Assembly: GCF_001904635.1 (NCBI RefSeq)
Contig: NZ_MRCB01000011.1
Span: 62,001-126,000, forward strand
Reading direction: 5' to 3'
Length of the DNA: 64,000 nucleotides
From: Hydrococcus rivularis NIES-593
Lineage (GTDB): Bacteria; Cyanobacteriota; Cyanobacteriia; Cyanobacteriales; Microcystaceae
Numbering within the stretch: the first letter of the stretch is position 1; every line of letters starts with the position of its first letter. Of this stretch, positions 8,489 through 18,142 are shown one piece after another. The position numbers and the translations under genes are program-made. The notes beneath the pieces were generated by a model, which was not told the origin of the DNA, did no database searches, and saw only the letters and a program-made list of their open reading frames with translations.

Positions 8489-8602
8489 AAATAGCTCGAT
8501 TCAAAAAACGCCTAAATTTTTGTGAGGAGTGGGCTTGCCTTATTAATTCTACAGGCTGGTCTCCGCGATAAATGATTTGATTTTCGCTCAATAGAGGTTC
8601 GT

Positions 8603-9130
8603 ATGGAATCTAGTTTTGAAGAGCGTGAAAACGACATGCAACTAGCTTGCGAATCGTCCGTAGCAGACGAACGATATGCTCGCTTCGAGTTGTTGAGTGC
8701 GTATCTAGATGGGGAAGTGACCGCCGCCGAACGCAAGCAAGTTCAAAAGTGGCTCGACACCGATCCGCAAATCCAAAAACTGTATACCCAATTGCTGAGA
8801 TTGCACCAGGGAATTGATAGCATTCCCATACAGCCAGCTACTCCATCTGCCTTAGAGCTCTCAGAACAAGTATTTCAGCGCGTCGATCGTCAGCAGCGGG
8901 GCAAGCGACTGATCTTTATCGGAGGAGCTGCAATCGTAGCCGTGGTTGTCGGTGCCATCAATCTCCTATTCGGACACGATTCTCCCATTCATCGCGTTGC
9001 AGATGCTCCTCAAGCTCCGCTTGAGTTAGATTCCGAACAGTTGACGATCGCGCTAAACCATCCCATTGTCGAAATTCCCTCCGCAGCTCTCCTTCCCTCC
9101 GAACAACTTAACGAGTCAAATAAAAAATAA
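8603..9130 (+). CDS. probable membrane-anchored anti-sigma factor for the adjacent SigG
   Basis: 175 residues. The N-terminal cytoplasmic part carries ELLSAYLDGEVTAAERKQVQ, the usual start of anti-sigma domains (ASD/zinc-finger-like fold). The zinc-binding HxxxCxxC motif is not visible, so this is a zinc-independent type if the fold is right. One membrane helix lies near residues 108-128 (LIFIGGAAIVAVVVGAINLLF). The rest is a short, probably periplasmic tail. It starts 114 bases after the sigma gene with an AGAGG site upstream. In this arrangement the protein is expected to hold the sigma factor at the membrane until an envelope signal releases it. Confidence 0.8.
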   Translation: MESSFEERENDMQLACESSVADERYARFELLSAYLDGEVTAAERKQVQKWLDTDPQIQKLYTQLLRLHQGIDSIPIQPATPSALELSEQVFQRVDRQQRGKRLIFIGGAAIVAVVVGAINLLFGHDSPIHRVADAPQAPLELDSEQLTIALNHPIVEIPSAALLPSEQLNESNKK

Positions 9131-9232
9131 AGGCAGAAGGCAGAAGTAGGGGGAGTTGGGAGACAATGAACGACTAACCACTATCCACTAACAATCCAAA
9201 ATCCACCGTTCTCCTTGAAGCGGTTCAAGGAG
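9131..9232. repeat. short heptamer repeat and a 9-bp palindrome between convergent genes
   Basis: Immediately after the anti-sigma stop there are about two copies of AGGCAGA (9131-9146), of the short tandem repeat kind common in cyanobacterial spacers. At 9211-9232 is a perfect 9-bp inverted repeat CTCCTTGAA-GCGG-TTCAAGGAG. It has no T-run after it on either strand, so it is more likely a dispersed palindromic repeat than a strong intrinsic terminator. Confidence 0.5.
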
Positions 9233-9260
9233 CGTGCGGCAACTTCGCCAAAATCCAAAA

Positions 9261-9668
9261 TTAATAACCGATTGTAGTCCACCAACCAGAAGGAACGAGA
9301 ACGCCTCCCAATTGTCGTACCTTTTCTGGTGCCATCACGTAGCCCCAAGCTTCTCCGAGAGGCTCTCCCGACAGGTCATAGACGAGGAGTTTTTGGCGTT
9401 CGTATTCGTTTTCTTGGGGCGATCGCTGCGGATGATAATCTTCCAATTCATCTAGCCTTTCTAAAACCCCTTCATCAGCAAAGGTAAGCAAGAATCCAAT
9501 CGCCTTACGATTTCCCAGGGTCAAAGCTGGATAGCCAAAAAACGGAAGATGATAGAGTTCGCCCCAAGTATAGGCTTTTTTCGCCTCTATTACTCGATCG
9601 GCGCAGTAAGACTGATAATTGCATTCCCCAGGTTTTAGCGTTCCGTAGACAAAAACTTTGAGTCTCAA
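9261..9668 (-). CDS. gamma-glutamylcyclotransferase-like (GGCT/AIG2 fold) protein
   Basis: 135 residues. The N-terminal FVYGTLKPGECNY is the signature phosphate-binding-type loop of the GGCT-like superfamily. A conserved acidic residue is probably within LERLDELEDYHP, followed by YERQKLLVY. The C-terminal AWGYVM fits as well. Family members cleave gamma-glutamyl-amine bonds or gamma-glutamyl dipeptides; the substrate here cannot be told. The first usable codon is TTG at 9668, with no in-frame ATG upstream before a stop, so the exact N-terminus is uncertain. The gene converges with the sigma/anti-sigma operon and is divergent from pyrG. A tandem 9-bp repeat (about 9703-9720) lies in front of it. 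Confidence 0.85.
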   Translation of the reverse strand: MRLKVFVYGTLKPGECNYQSYCADRVIEAKKAYTWGELYHLPFFGYPALTLGNRKAIGFLLTFADEGVLERLDELEDYHPQRSPQENEYERQKLLVYDLSGEPLGEAWGYVMAPEKVRQLGGVLVPSGWWTTIGY

Positions 9669-9807
9669 TTGTCCGTCCGATACTAACCATCGACGATCGA
9701 TTGTAGCAAGTGTAGCAAGTTCCTAAAATCGAATTAGGCTACAACAATTTTCAAGCCAGGGTAATACAGACGGGTTAAAATGAACGGGGGAATTGATACA
9801 GTATTGA

Positions 9808-11478
<1,671 letters not shown>

Positions 11479-11525
11479 TTTCCAGTTCCAGAAATGGGCT
11501 AATAGACAAGAAAGTTTGCCGATCT

Positions 11526-11561
11526 GCGCGGGAAGCCCGTACATTTTCTTCCGCGCTTTTT
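11526..11561 (+). terminator. intrinsic terminator after pyrG
   Basis: A stem formed by GCGCGGGAAG (11526-11535) and CTTCCGCGC (11548-11556), with one bulged G and a 12-base loop, is followed directly by TTTTT. It lies 47 bases after the pyrG stop. Its T-run touches the end of the convergent pyrF-pyrE gene, so the two transcripts end against each other. Confidence 0.8.
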
Positions 11562-12996
11562 AATGTTTTTGGTTCAAACTACGATATTGTTCTTCATTAA
11601 TGCGCCCTGCTTCGTAGAGAGTTTCTGTGATTTCAGAAATGGTTAACACAGAATGTGCCCGGTAGCCATTTTTTTTAAGTCTATCTTTAACCCCTTGTTC
11701 ATGGTCGATAAAGACGACAATATCTTCGACCTCTAATCCTACTGACTTCAGTTTTTCTGCACCTTCCATTGCACTTTTGCCGGTGATGAGAATGTCGTCT
11801 ATAATAACGACTTTTTCTCCAGGATGAAAATTTCCTTCGATTAAACGACGAGTTCCGTGTGCTTTGACTTCTTTGCGCGGATAAATCATGGGACGATGAA
11901 GGCTTAAAGATAGTCCGGTGGCAGTTGGCAGAGAACCGTAGGGAATGCCAGCAATGCGATCGAAGGTTAAGTTTTGTAGAATTTCAGCATAAGCATTGAG
12001 TACTTGATGAAAAATTTGGGGATTAGAAATAATTCGGCGCAAGTCGATATAGTAAGAAAAAGTTGCCCCAGAAGCTTGAACGTATTGGCCAAAGAGAAGA
12101 CAATCGATATCATAGAGTTGCAAAATTAAATCTTGATGGGGATGTTGATTTAATAAACAAACATCGGGTACCCAAAGATCGCAACTAGAATTTGCTGGTG
12201 TAATTTGACTTTTGACTTGGTTAATTTCTTCTCTAATAGCCCAAATCTTTTCTGCTAAATTGTCTTCTAAAAACAAGCCTTGCGGGACGGGAATCAGCAA
12301 TCCTGCGCCATTGTTATTCAATCCAGCCGTTAGAAGTTGTTTGAGGCGATCGCCTTCTCCCCAAATACTTCGCACTAAAATAATTCTCTCAGGTGCAAGA
12401 GAGCGAATTTTAGTCAGGACTTCTATTTCTGCGGTTCCTACTTCTAAAAATAACTGTTCCGGCGATCCCCAAGTTTTGGCTTCCCTGACGACTTGTAAAT
12501 AAAAAGGCGAATCCGGAATGGGATAATCTTGCAGGGCAACTGCACCGGGATTGGCAGTATGGCAGAGAATAAAAACACCTTTATCGGAGTAGACTAGAAA
12601 AGGCGCAACGTGGTCTTGTCCCGCATAGGGATTGAGGGTAACAGCATCAACTTGCCACCCGTCAAAAATGGTGCGAGCAAATACCGTGCTAGTGTTGAGA
12701 TCGCCGTGTTTAGCATCCAAGATGACGGGAATATCTGTAGGAATCGTCGCTAAGACTTGAGAGAGTAATTGAAATCCCTCTGTGCCCAGTGCTTCATAAA
12801 AGCCGAGAGTCGGTTTGTAGGCGCAGACGAGATGGGAGGTTTCGGCAACGATCGATTGCAACCAATCCTCCATCTTTTTGATATTGCAGTCAGCGCGATA
12901 GTTTGGAGGCATTATTTCTGGATTGGGATCGAGGGCGGCAACAAGTAAACTTTGATTGCGGGCGATCGCGCGATCGAGTTTTTCAAAAAAGCTCAT
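11560..12996 (-). CDS. pyrFE: bifunctional orotidine-5'-phosphate decarboxylase / orotate phosphoribosyltransferase (UMP synthase, OMPDC-OPRT order)
   Basis: 478 residues from ATG 12996 (MSFFEKLDRAI). A TTG 39 bases upstream would add a non-conserved tail. The N-terminal half is OMP decarboxylase of the longer bacterial type, with catalytic ILDAKHGDLNTST and NPYAGQDHVAPF. The C-terminal half is orotate phosphoribosyltransferase with the PRPP motif VVIIDDILITGKSAMEG. Together they carry out the last two steps of UMP synthesis. The domain order is reversed relative to eukaryotic UMP synthase; this fused order is known from cyanobacteria and some other groups. It is close downstream of a membrane protein gene on the same strand. 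Confidence 0.93.
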   Translation of the reverse strand: MSFFEKLDRAIARNQSLLVAALDPNPEIMPPNYRADCNIKKMEDWLQSIVAETSHLVCAYKPTLGFYEALGTEGFQLLSQVLATIPTDIPVILDAKHGDLNTSTVFARTIFDGWQVDAVTLNPYAGQDHVAPFLVYSDKGVFILCHTANPGAVALQDYPIPDSPFYLQVVREAKTWGSPEQLFLEVGTAEIEVLTKIRSLAPERIILVRSIWGEGDRLKQLLTAGLNNNGAGLLIPVPQGLFLEDNLAEKIWAIREEINQVKSQITPANSSCDLWVPDVCLLNQHPHQDLILQLYDIDCLLFGQYVQASGATFSYYIDLRRIISNPQIFHQVLNAYAEILQNLTFDRIAGIPYGSLPTATGLSLSLHRPMIYPRKEVKAHGTRRLIEGNFHPGEKVVIIDDILITGKSAMEGAEKLKSVGLEVEDIVVFIDHEQGVKDRLKKNGYRAHSVLTISEITETLYEAGRINEEQYRSLNQKH

Positions 12997-13085
12997 TTTT
13001 TTGTCTGTCTTAGGCAGCAGGGTTTGTAGTATCAACTATTATGATTAACAAATATTATTGCTGCGATCGCGTCCTTCAAAGGTAC

Positions 13086-14075
13086 TTATTTGCCTATCTG
13101 GGTCACTGGTTGGACTTTAGATTCTCTTTGCCAATCTTGCCATCTTTCGTGCAGCCAGAATAATAATGCCAAAACCGCAATTTCTATCATTTGGCAAGCG
13201 TGGTGAACGGTGGCGATTGCTAAACTCTCAGCCATTGGCGCCCCAAATTTGCTTAGGGCAAAGGCGAGTGATGCTTCGTATACCCCCAAATTTCCCGGCG
13301 AGATAGGTACTGAAATTCCCAAATTTAGGATGAGGATGGAAAATACCAGTTCGGGATAGGACAAAGAAAATCCCAAGGCAACGCACAGAATATGTAAGGC
13401 AATGACTTTGCTTAAAGAATTGCCTGCGCCCATGAGAAGCGCACTAGAAAACCGTTTGGGTTCTCGCAAAGCTTGCAGTCCTACTTTGAACCCCTCAATC
13501 CATTGCGCGATCGCGCCCGATCGCTTGCGAAATCCAAAAAAGAGAATATAAAAAACAAGCGATAAAACTATCGCGCCCAATAAAATCAATCTAACATGTT
13601 TGTTCCACTCGATTTCGGGAAGCGCGATCGGAGCTTGCAACAAGGCTATAAGAGTCAGTAAGATAATCGAACCTACATCTGCCAGTTTGTCTACTACAAA
13701 CACGATCGCACTCGATTCGGAGGCTTCGACTTGGCGACCTTGTTTATCTTCATGTTTTCTGGTCAGAACGACTTTCAAAACATCTCCCGCACCATTGGGT
13801 CCGAAGGTGTTGAGAAACTGTCCGTAGGTAAACGCGCGGGCAGTATGCGCCCATTTCAATTTAGCTTCTTTTGGGAACAGAACCCACAGACGATTAATCT
13901 GAAAAATCGTTTGGAAAAATGCGGCAGCAAGGGCAGCTAAGCAGTAAGTCAATTGAAACTTCGCGATCGCATTAAAATAAGCACCTCGATCGAGGTGCAT
14001 CGTTTTAGCAATAAAAATTACACTGATTCCAATGACCAGAAAAGTAACAACAATAAGAGTAAGTTTGTTTTTCAT
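13086..14075 (-). CDS. lysylphosphatidylglycerol synthase TM-region / UPF0104-type membrane protein
   Basis: 329 residues with about 8 hydrophobic helices, starting with LTLIVVTFLVIGISVIFIA. Family features include the segment FGPNGAGDVLKVVLTRKHE near residue 94-112 and the late PISPGNLGVYEASLAFALSKFG, both typical of the flippase-like AglD/MprF-membrane-domain superfamily. Such proteins are proposed to move or modify lipid-linked molecules; no substrate can be assigned. There is no soluble aminoacyl-transferase domain. It lies upstream of pyrFE on the same strand with a short spacer. Confidence 0.8.
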   Translation of the reverse strand: MKNKLTLIVVTFLVIGISVIFIAKTMHLDRGAYFNAIAKFQLTYCLAALAAAFFQTIFQINRLWVLFPKEAKLKWAHTARAFTYGQFLNTFGPNGAGDVLKVVLTRKHEDKQGRQVEASESSAIVFVVDKLADVGSIILLTLIALLQAPIALPEIEWNKHVRLILLGAIVLSLVFYILFFGFRKRSGAIAQWIEGFKVGLQALREPKRFSSALLMGAGNSLSKVIALHILCVALGFSLSYPELVFSILILNLGISVPISPGNLGVYEASLAFALSKFGAPMAESLAIATVHHACQMIEIAVLALLFWLHERWQDWQRESKVQPVTQIGK

Positions 14076-14388
14076 TTAAAATTCATTTAAATAGGTAACA
14101 CAGCAGGTCGTGAGAGCAGAACGAGTTATCTCCGCTATGTTTAGTATTCCCACTTTAAGGATTTTTCTCTCTATTTTCTGGATAGACGCATTATTCCTTA
14201 AACGGGTTTTTCAGAGACAGAAGCATTTGGGATTTGGCTATTATCTTAACATCTCGATCGTCTCCTAAACGCTAGATGTGGTCAGTTTGTCGATCGCACA
14301 TTTTATTATTTATTAGATAAGATGGATTTTGTTTGGATTGACTCAAAGACCATACAATTACTGAGATTTAGTGGAGATTTTCACGGAC
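14076..14388. other. intergenic region without visible gene
   Basis: About 310 AT-rich bases between two divergently read genes. No ORF with ribosome binding site, hairpin with T-run or convincing repeat was seen. It presumably holds promoters for both flanking genes, but no consensus element could be assigned. Confidence 0.5.
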
Positions 14389-15213
14389 ATGAGGAGTGAT
14401 TTAAACTCAAATCAAATTCAATCGAGCAAGAAATTCTCTTTAGAAAACTTTAAGATGACATGGCGTAATCTTGTCATCTATGGGATTGGCGTAAAGATAC
14501 TTTGGCAGCTTGAAAAGCTTATTCCTCGCTACTCTCTAATTGGCGACACGCCTTTCTTTAAGAGAGAACAGTTTGATTGGGTGCCGCTATTGGAAGCTAA
14601 CTGGAAAATTATTCGCCAAGAACTCGATGAAATCTTAAAGTATAGCGAGCAATTACCAAATTTCCAAGATATTTCTCCAGACCAAGCCTACAGAACGAGT
14701 CAAGATAATCTCTGGAAAACCTATTTTCTTTATGGATACGGTTTTAAAGCTGAAAAAAATTGCGCTCGCTGTCCGGAAACCACCCGTATTCTCGAACAAA
14801 TTCCTGGCATGAAAACTGCCTTCTTTTCTATTTTATTACCGGGAAAACATATCCCCGAACATCGAGGTCCTTATAAAGGTTTGATTCGCTGTCTTCTCGG
14901 TCTAAAAATTCCCGAACCTAAAGAAAAATGCCGCATTCGCGTTGGTGATGAAATTCGCCACTGGGAAGAGGGAGAATGTATGTTATTCGATGATTCTTTT
15001 CAACATGAAGCTTGGAACGAAACCGATGACGTTCGCGTCGTTTTATTCATAGATATTGTCAGACCGATGCGCTTTCCTTTATCGTTTTTTAACGATCTTT
15101 TCTTGAAATTGATTGCTATATCGCCCTATATCCAAGATGCAACCAAGAATCAAAAGAAATGGGATAGCCGCTTGGAAGAGTTATTTGCAGCCAACGTGGT
15201 TAAAGACCTATAG
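14389..15213 (+). CDS. aspartyl/asparaginyl beta-hydroxylase-family (LpxO-like) dioxygenase
   Basis: About 274 residues from ATG 14389; a GTG at 14371 is also possible. The iron ligands are likely the His in HIPEHRGPYKG and the His in DDSFQHEAWNETDD, with the 2-oxoglutarate-binding Arg in VRVVLFIDIVRP. An N-terminal hydrophobic stretch (NLVIYGIGVKILWQLEKL) could anchor it to a membrane. Relatives hydroxylate Asp/Asn side chains or, for LpxO, the acyl chains of lipid A. The substrate is not visible. The downstream GT2-TPR gene on the same strand is about 100 bases away. Confidence 0.8.
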   Translation: MRSDLNSNQIQSSKKFSLENFKMTWRNLVIYGIGVKILWQLEKLIPRYSLIGDTPFFKREQFDWVPLLEANWKIIRQELDEILKYSEQLPNFQDISPDQAYRTSQDNLWKTYFLYGYGFKAEKNCARCPETTRILEQIPGMKTAFFSILLPGKHIPEHRGPYKGLIRCLLGLKIPEPKEKCRIRVGDEIRHWEEGECMLFDDSFQHEAWNETDDVRVVLFIDIVRPMRFPLSFFNDLFLKLIAISPYIQDATKNQKKWDSRLEELFAANVVKDL

Positions 15214-15317
15214 TTGACTGGCAATGCGATCGAGGGATCTACCTAGTAGATTATCCCGATCGCAAAATTTAACAAGATAGTGAATAAGTAATTCCCACGA
15301 AAAACCGAGCAACAACC

Positions 15318-16529
15318 ATGACTAAACTTAGCTTCTGCGCCATTGTCAAAAACGAAGAAGCTTCTTTGCCAAAATGCTTAGAAAGCGTCAAAAATGTCGT
15401 TGATGAGATGATAGTCATGGATACGGGTTCTACCGATAAAACGGTAGAAATTGCCGAAAAATTTGGAGCAAAAGTCCTGCATTATGACTGGCATAATAAT
15501 TTTTCCGCCGCGCGAAATGAAACCCTAAAATACGTTCGAGGAGAATGGATTTTGGTATTAGATGCAGATGAAGTACTCTCTTCTGAAATCGTGCCTCAAA
15601 TGCGACACGCAATGGAAGATAAAAATGCTATCGTTATTAACTTAATTCGTCAAGAAGTCGGTGCCGCTCAATCTCCTTATTCTTTGGTTTCGCGCCTATT
15701 TCGCAATCATCCAGAAGTTAAATTTACTCGTCCCTATCATTCAATCGTTGACGATAGCGTCGCTCAATTACTCAAAAAAGAACCTCACTGGAAAGTTATC
15801 GATTTAACCCCAGTTGCGATCGTTCATTATGGTTATACGCCAGAGGCGATCGCGTCTTTGGATAAATATAATCGAGCTAGAAAGTTAATGGAAGAATTTT
15901 TTGCCGCCTATCCCAACGATCCCTATGTTTGTAGTAAATTAGGTGGACTTTATTTACAAATTGGAAAAGAAAAAGAAGGCATTCAATTACTCAGACAAGG
16001 ATTAAAATCAAACCAAGCAGACGCACATATTTTATTTGAATTACATTATCATCTCGGTAATGCTTACGCCCGCCAAAAAAAACAACTAAAGCAAGCAGTC
16101 AAGCATTATCAAAAAGCAATAGAACAGCCGATTTTACCAATACTAAAACTAGGTGCTTACAATAATTTTGGCAGTTTATTGAAAGAAGTTGGAGATTTAC
16201 AAAATGCCCAAAAAGCTTATGAAATTGTTGTTAAAATCGATCCTAACTTTGCATTAGGCTACTATAATCTTGGCACGACTCTCAAAGCAATGGGGCGGTT
16301 GCCAGAAGCGATCGCAGCCTATCAAAGCGCAATTAAACTCAATCCAAATTATGCTCTTGCCTATCAAAATTTAGGGGTCGCTCTTCTAAAAGTTGGTTAT
16401 TTCCCAGAAAGTATAGAAGCTTTTGAAAAAGCTATTTCTCTTCACGAAACTCAAAATCCTCAAGAAGCAGCAAGACTCCGCCAAGGATTGCGAGAAATGG
16501 GAATCAGAAATATAGAATCTAATCAATAG
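15318..16529 (+). CDS. family 2 glycosyltransferase with C-terminal TPR repeats
   Basis: 403 residues. The GT-A part (about 1-200) has the start KLSFCAIVKNEEASLPKCLE, then VMDTGSTDKTVEIA and the metal-binding LDADEVLSSE. From about residue 205 a TPR array follows, for example ALGYYNLGTTLKAMGRLPEA and YALAYQNLGVALLKVGYFPE. This GT2-TPR architecture is widespread in cyanobacteria and some members glycosylate peptides or proteins, but the acceptor here is unknown. Nothing in the sequence ties it to the distant RiPP locus. The start ATG has no strong ribosome binding site. Confidence 0.88.
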   Translation: MTKLSFCAIVKNEEASLPKCLESVKNVVDEMIVMDTGSTDKTVEIAEKFGAKVLHYDWHNNFSAARNETLKYVRGEWILVLDADEVLSSEIVPQMRHAMEDKNAIVINLIRQEVGAAQSPYSLVSRLFRNHPEVKFTRPYHSIVDDSVAQLLKKEPHWKVIDLTPVAIVHYGYTPEAIASLDKYNRARKLMEEFFAAYPNDPYVCSKLGGLYLQIGKEKEGIQLLRQGLKSNQADAHILFELHYHLGNAYARQKKQLKQAVKHYQKAIEQPILPILKLGAYNNFGSLLKEVGDLQNAQKAYEIVVKIDPNFALGYYNLGTTLKAMGRLPEAIAAYQSAIKLNPNYALAYQNLGVALLKVGYFPESIEAFEKAISLHETQNPQEAARLRQGLREMGIRNIESNQ

Positions 16530-16821
16530 TTTATCTAGGCTCGCTACAATGAATATAGGTTGAGTTGCTTCTACGCGAAACGCGAGATAGCCTTTTTAAG
16601 AGGCTAGCGGCTATCATTCGATTCAGTCGTTAAATCCTCATTCGTGGTTGATGCACTCACCACTCGTCCAGCGAGCGAGATTTTAGATAGCTTCACTCAA
16701 TAATAATATTGTGCCTACTTAGCATCAACCGTAACCGTAGCGACTAGAACTGCAAGCGTGAAATTTACCTCAAAATCCCGCTCTAAGGCTTCTGCCTCAT
16801 AGTTATTTGAGAAGGTAAATT
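16530..16821. other. intergenic region with small palindromic repeat (stem at 16586-16615)
   Basis: The gap holds GATAGCC and GGCTATC as a 7-bp inverted repeat at 16586-16615, preceded by the small palindrome CGCGAAACGCG. It resembles dispersed cyanobacterial palindromic repeats. No ORF or T-run terminator is seen. Confidence 0.4.
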
Positions 16822-17706
16822 ATGCTGAATACTCCTTCGTCTTCCGGTTCTATTAGCGGGATAAGTCAATTTTGTGCGTTTGCCGAACTTTTTCGGCTTC
16901 CAGTCAGCCTCGTTGCTGCCCTAGCGGGCTGTGCCACGACTTATGCCCTAAATTCAGCGCTTCCACTCCAGCTATACCTACTAACGGCAGGTGTTTTATT
17001 CTGTATGACTGCTGCTGCCTGCGCGATTAACGACTATTGGGATCTAAATAAAGATCGAATCAATCATCCCAACAGACCACTTCCATCCGGTCGTCTTTCA
17101 ATCGAGCAAGCATGGTGGGCTGCTGTCGTTCTATTTACTTGTGCTCTGATAGCTGCTATTCCTTTGGGGCTTTATTCCTTCATCCTGGTCGCTGTCAGTA
17201 TCGTTTTACTGTGGAATTACTCTCATTTGCTTATCTACAGCGGTATTCTTGGCAATGTGCTCGTTGCAGCCATCATTGCCTTTCTAATTTTGCTGGGCAG
17301 TTTGGTTGCCGGAAAGCCGTTCGCGATGATTTACCCATTAGGGTTTCTCTTCTGCTATGCCTTGGCTAGGGAACTGATTTGGGACGTACACGATGCAAAA
17401 GGCGATCGCGATTATGGGATTATTACAGTTGCCAATCGGTGGGGCGAGCAAACAGCTTTCTCAATCGCTTGGGTTTTGATTGGCGTATTGAGTGCGTCAA
17501 TTCCGGTTTCTCTCATCGGTTTACCGATGGCGCATCCTCTGTTATTTGCAGCATTCTCCTCAGTTATGCTGCTGATCTTTGGAACCACATTGTTTCCCTA
17601 TCAACAGCAACCTAGCGAGCGAACTTACGAAAGATTCGTCTTCTGGGAGCGCATTGGTATGCTGTTGGGAGTGCTAGGGCTATTAGGTGCCGCTCCACCA
17701 TTTTGA
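16822..17706 (+). CDS. UbiA-family prenyltransferase
   Basis: 294 residues with about 8-9 membrane helices. Both aspartate-rich motifs that bind the Mg-diphosphate of the prenyl donor are present: NDYWDLNKDRINHP near residues 71-84 and DVHDAKGDRDYG near 190-201. The second helix pair begins LFRLPVSLVAALAGCATTYAL. It resembles geranylgeranylglycerol-phosphate- or digeranylgeranyl-type members more than the well-known chlorophyll, tocopherol or ubiquinone enzymes, so the acceptor is left open. The gene stands alone; a strong terminator follows at 17765-17794. Confidence 0.87.
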   Translation: MLNTPSSSGSISGISQFCAFAELFRLPVSLVAALAGCATTYALNSALPLQLYLLTAGVLFCMTAAACAINDYWDLNKDRINHPNRPLPSGRLSIEQAWWAAVVLFTCALIAAIPLGLYSFILVAVSIVLLWNYSHLLIYSGILGNVLVAAIIAFLILLGSLVAGKPFAMIYPLGFLFCYALARELIWDVHDAKGDRDYGIITVANRWGEQTAFSIAWVLIGVLSASIPVSLIGLPMAHPLLFAAFSSVMLLIFGTTLFPYQQQPSERTYERFVFWERIGMLLGVLGLLGAAPPF

Positions 17707-17764
17707 AGCACAAAAACTTTTCCCGTTATCTTAAGCGATAAAAATTGACGAAGTGCTTTTCAGG

Positions 17765-17794
17765 CTCCGCCGTGAGACGGCGGAGTTTCTTCTT
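17765..17794 (+). terminator. intrinsic terminator after the UbiA-type gene
   Basis: A perfect 9-bp stem CTCCGCCGT / ACGGCGGAG with a GAG loop is followed by TTTCTTCTT. It lies 58 bases after the stop codon. Confidence 0.85.
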
Positions 17795-17826
17795 CGACGT
17801 TTACAAATTTAATGCTTTATTAGCTT

Positions 17827-17940
17827 ATACCAATTTTCAGGTTTTCGCGATCGACATCTTTTTCCCCTCTCCCAAACTGGAAGAGGGGTTGGGGGTGAGG
17901 ACGATCGACCATCTCTGTCATTAATGAATGAAAAATGGTA
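17827..17940. repeat. MITE-like element, copy 1 (imperfect terminal inverted repeats)
   Basis: 114 bases beginning TACCAATTTTCAGGTTTTCG and ending TGAATGAAAAATGGTA. The ends are near-perfect inverted copies (TACCAATTTTCA against TACCATTTTTCA). The inside holds CCCCTCTCCCAAACTGG and AGAGGGGTTGGGGGTGAGG, which can pair as a long internal stem. A second copy lies at 23144-23233. The element has no coding capacity, so it fits a non-autonomous mobile repeat. The remaining gap, 17941-18142, is AT-rich with no gene seen. Confidence 0.7.
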
Positions 17941-18142
17941 TTACTCAATCGAAGTCCGCAATCGTGAGAAGATAATCGATAAACTCTAAGAATTCTACAA
18001 ACTATTAACTCATCTTTGCTATTTGCAAATTAAATTTTCTTAAAAACAAAGAAAAACTCGAATGATATTAGATCGCTGAAAAAAACACCTATTTAATTTT
18101 TAACTTCCCCAAATTTTTCCGCCATTTTGAACATTGCACGCA

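Noticed and set aside
9505-9690. Alternative minus-strand frame with an ATG next to the GGCT gene
   Set aside because: It overlaps the clear GGCT-type frame and has no family features; the true gene uses a TTG start.
15318-16529. Link of the GT2-TPR gene to the RiPP locus as a peptide glycosyltransferase
   Set aside because: The genes are about 10 kb apart, on opposite strands and separated by housekeeping genes; GT2-TPR proteins are generic in cyanobacteria.
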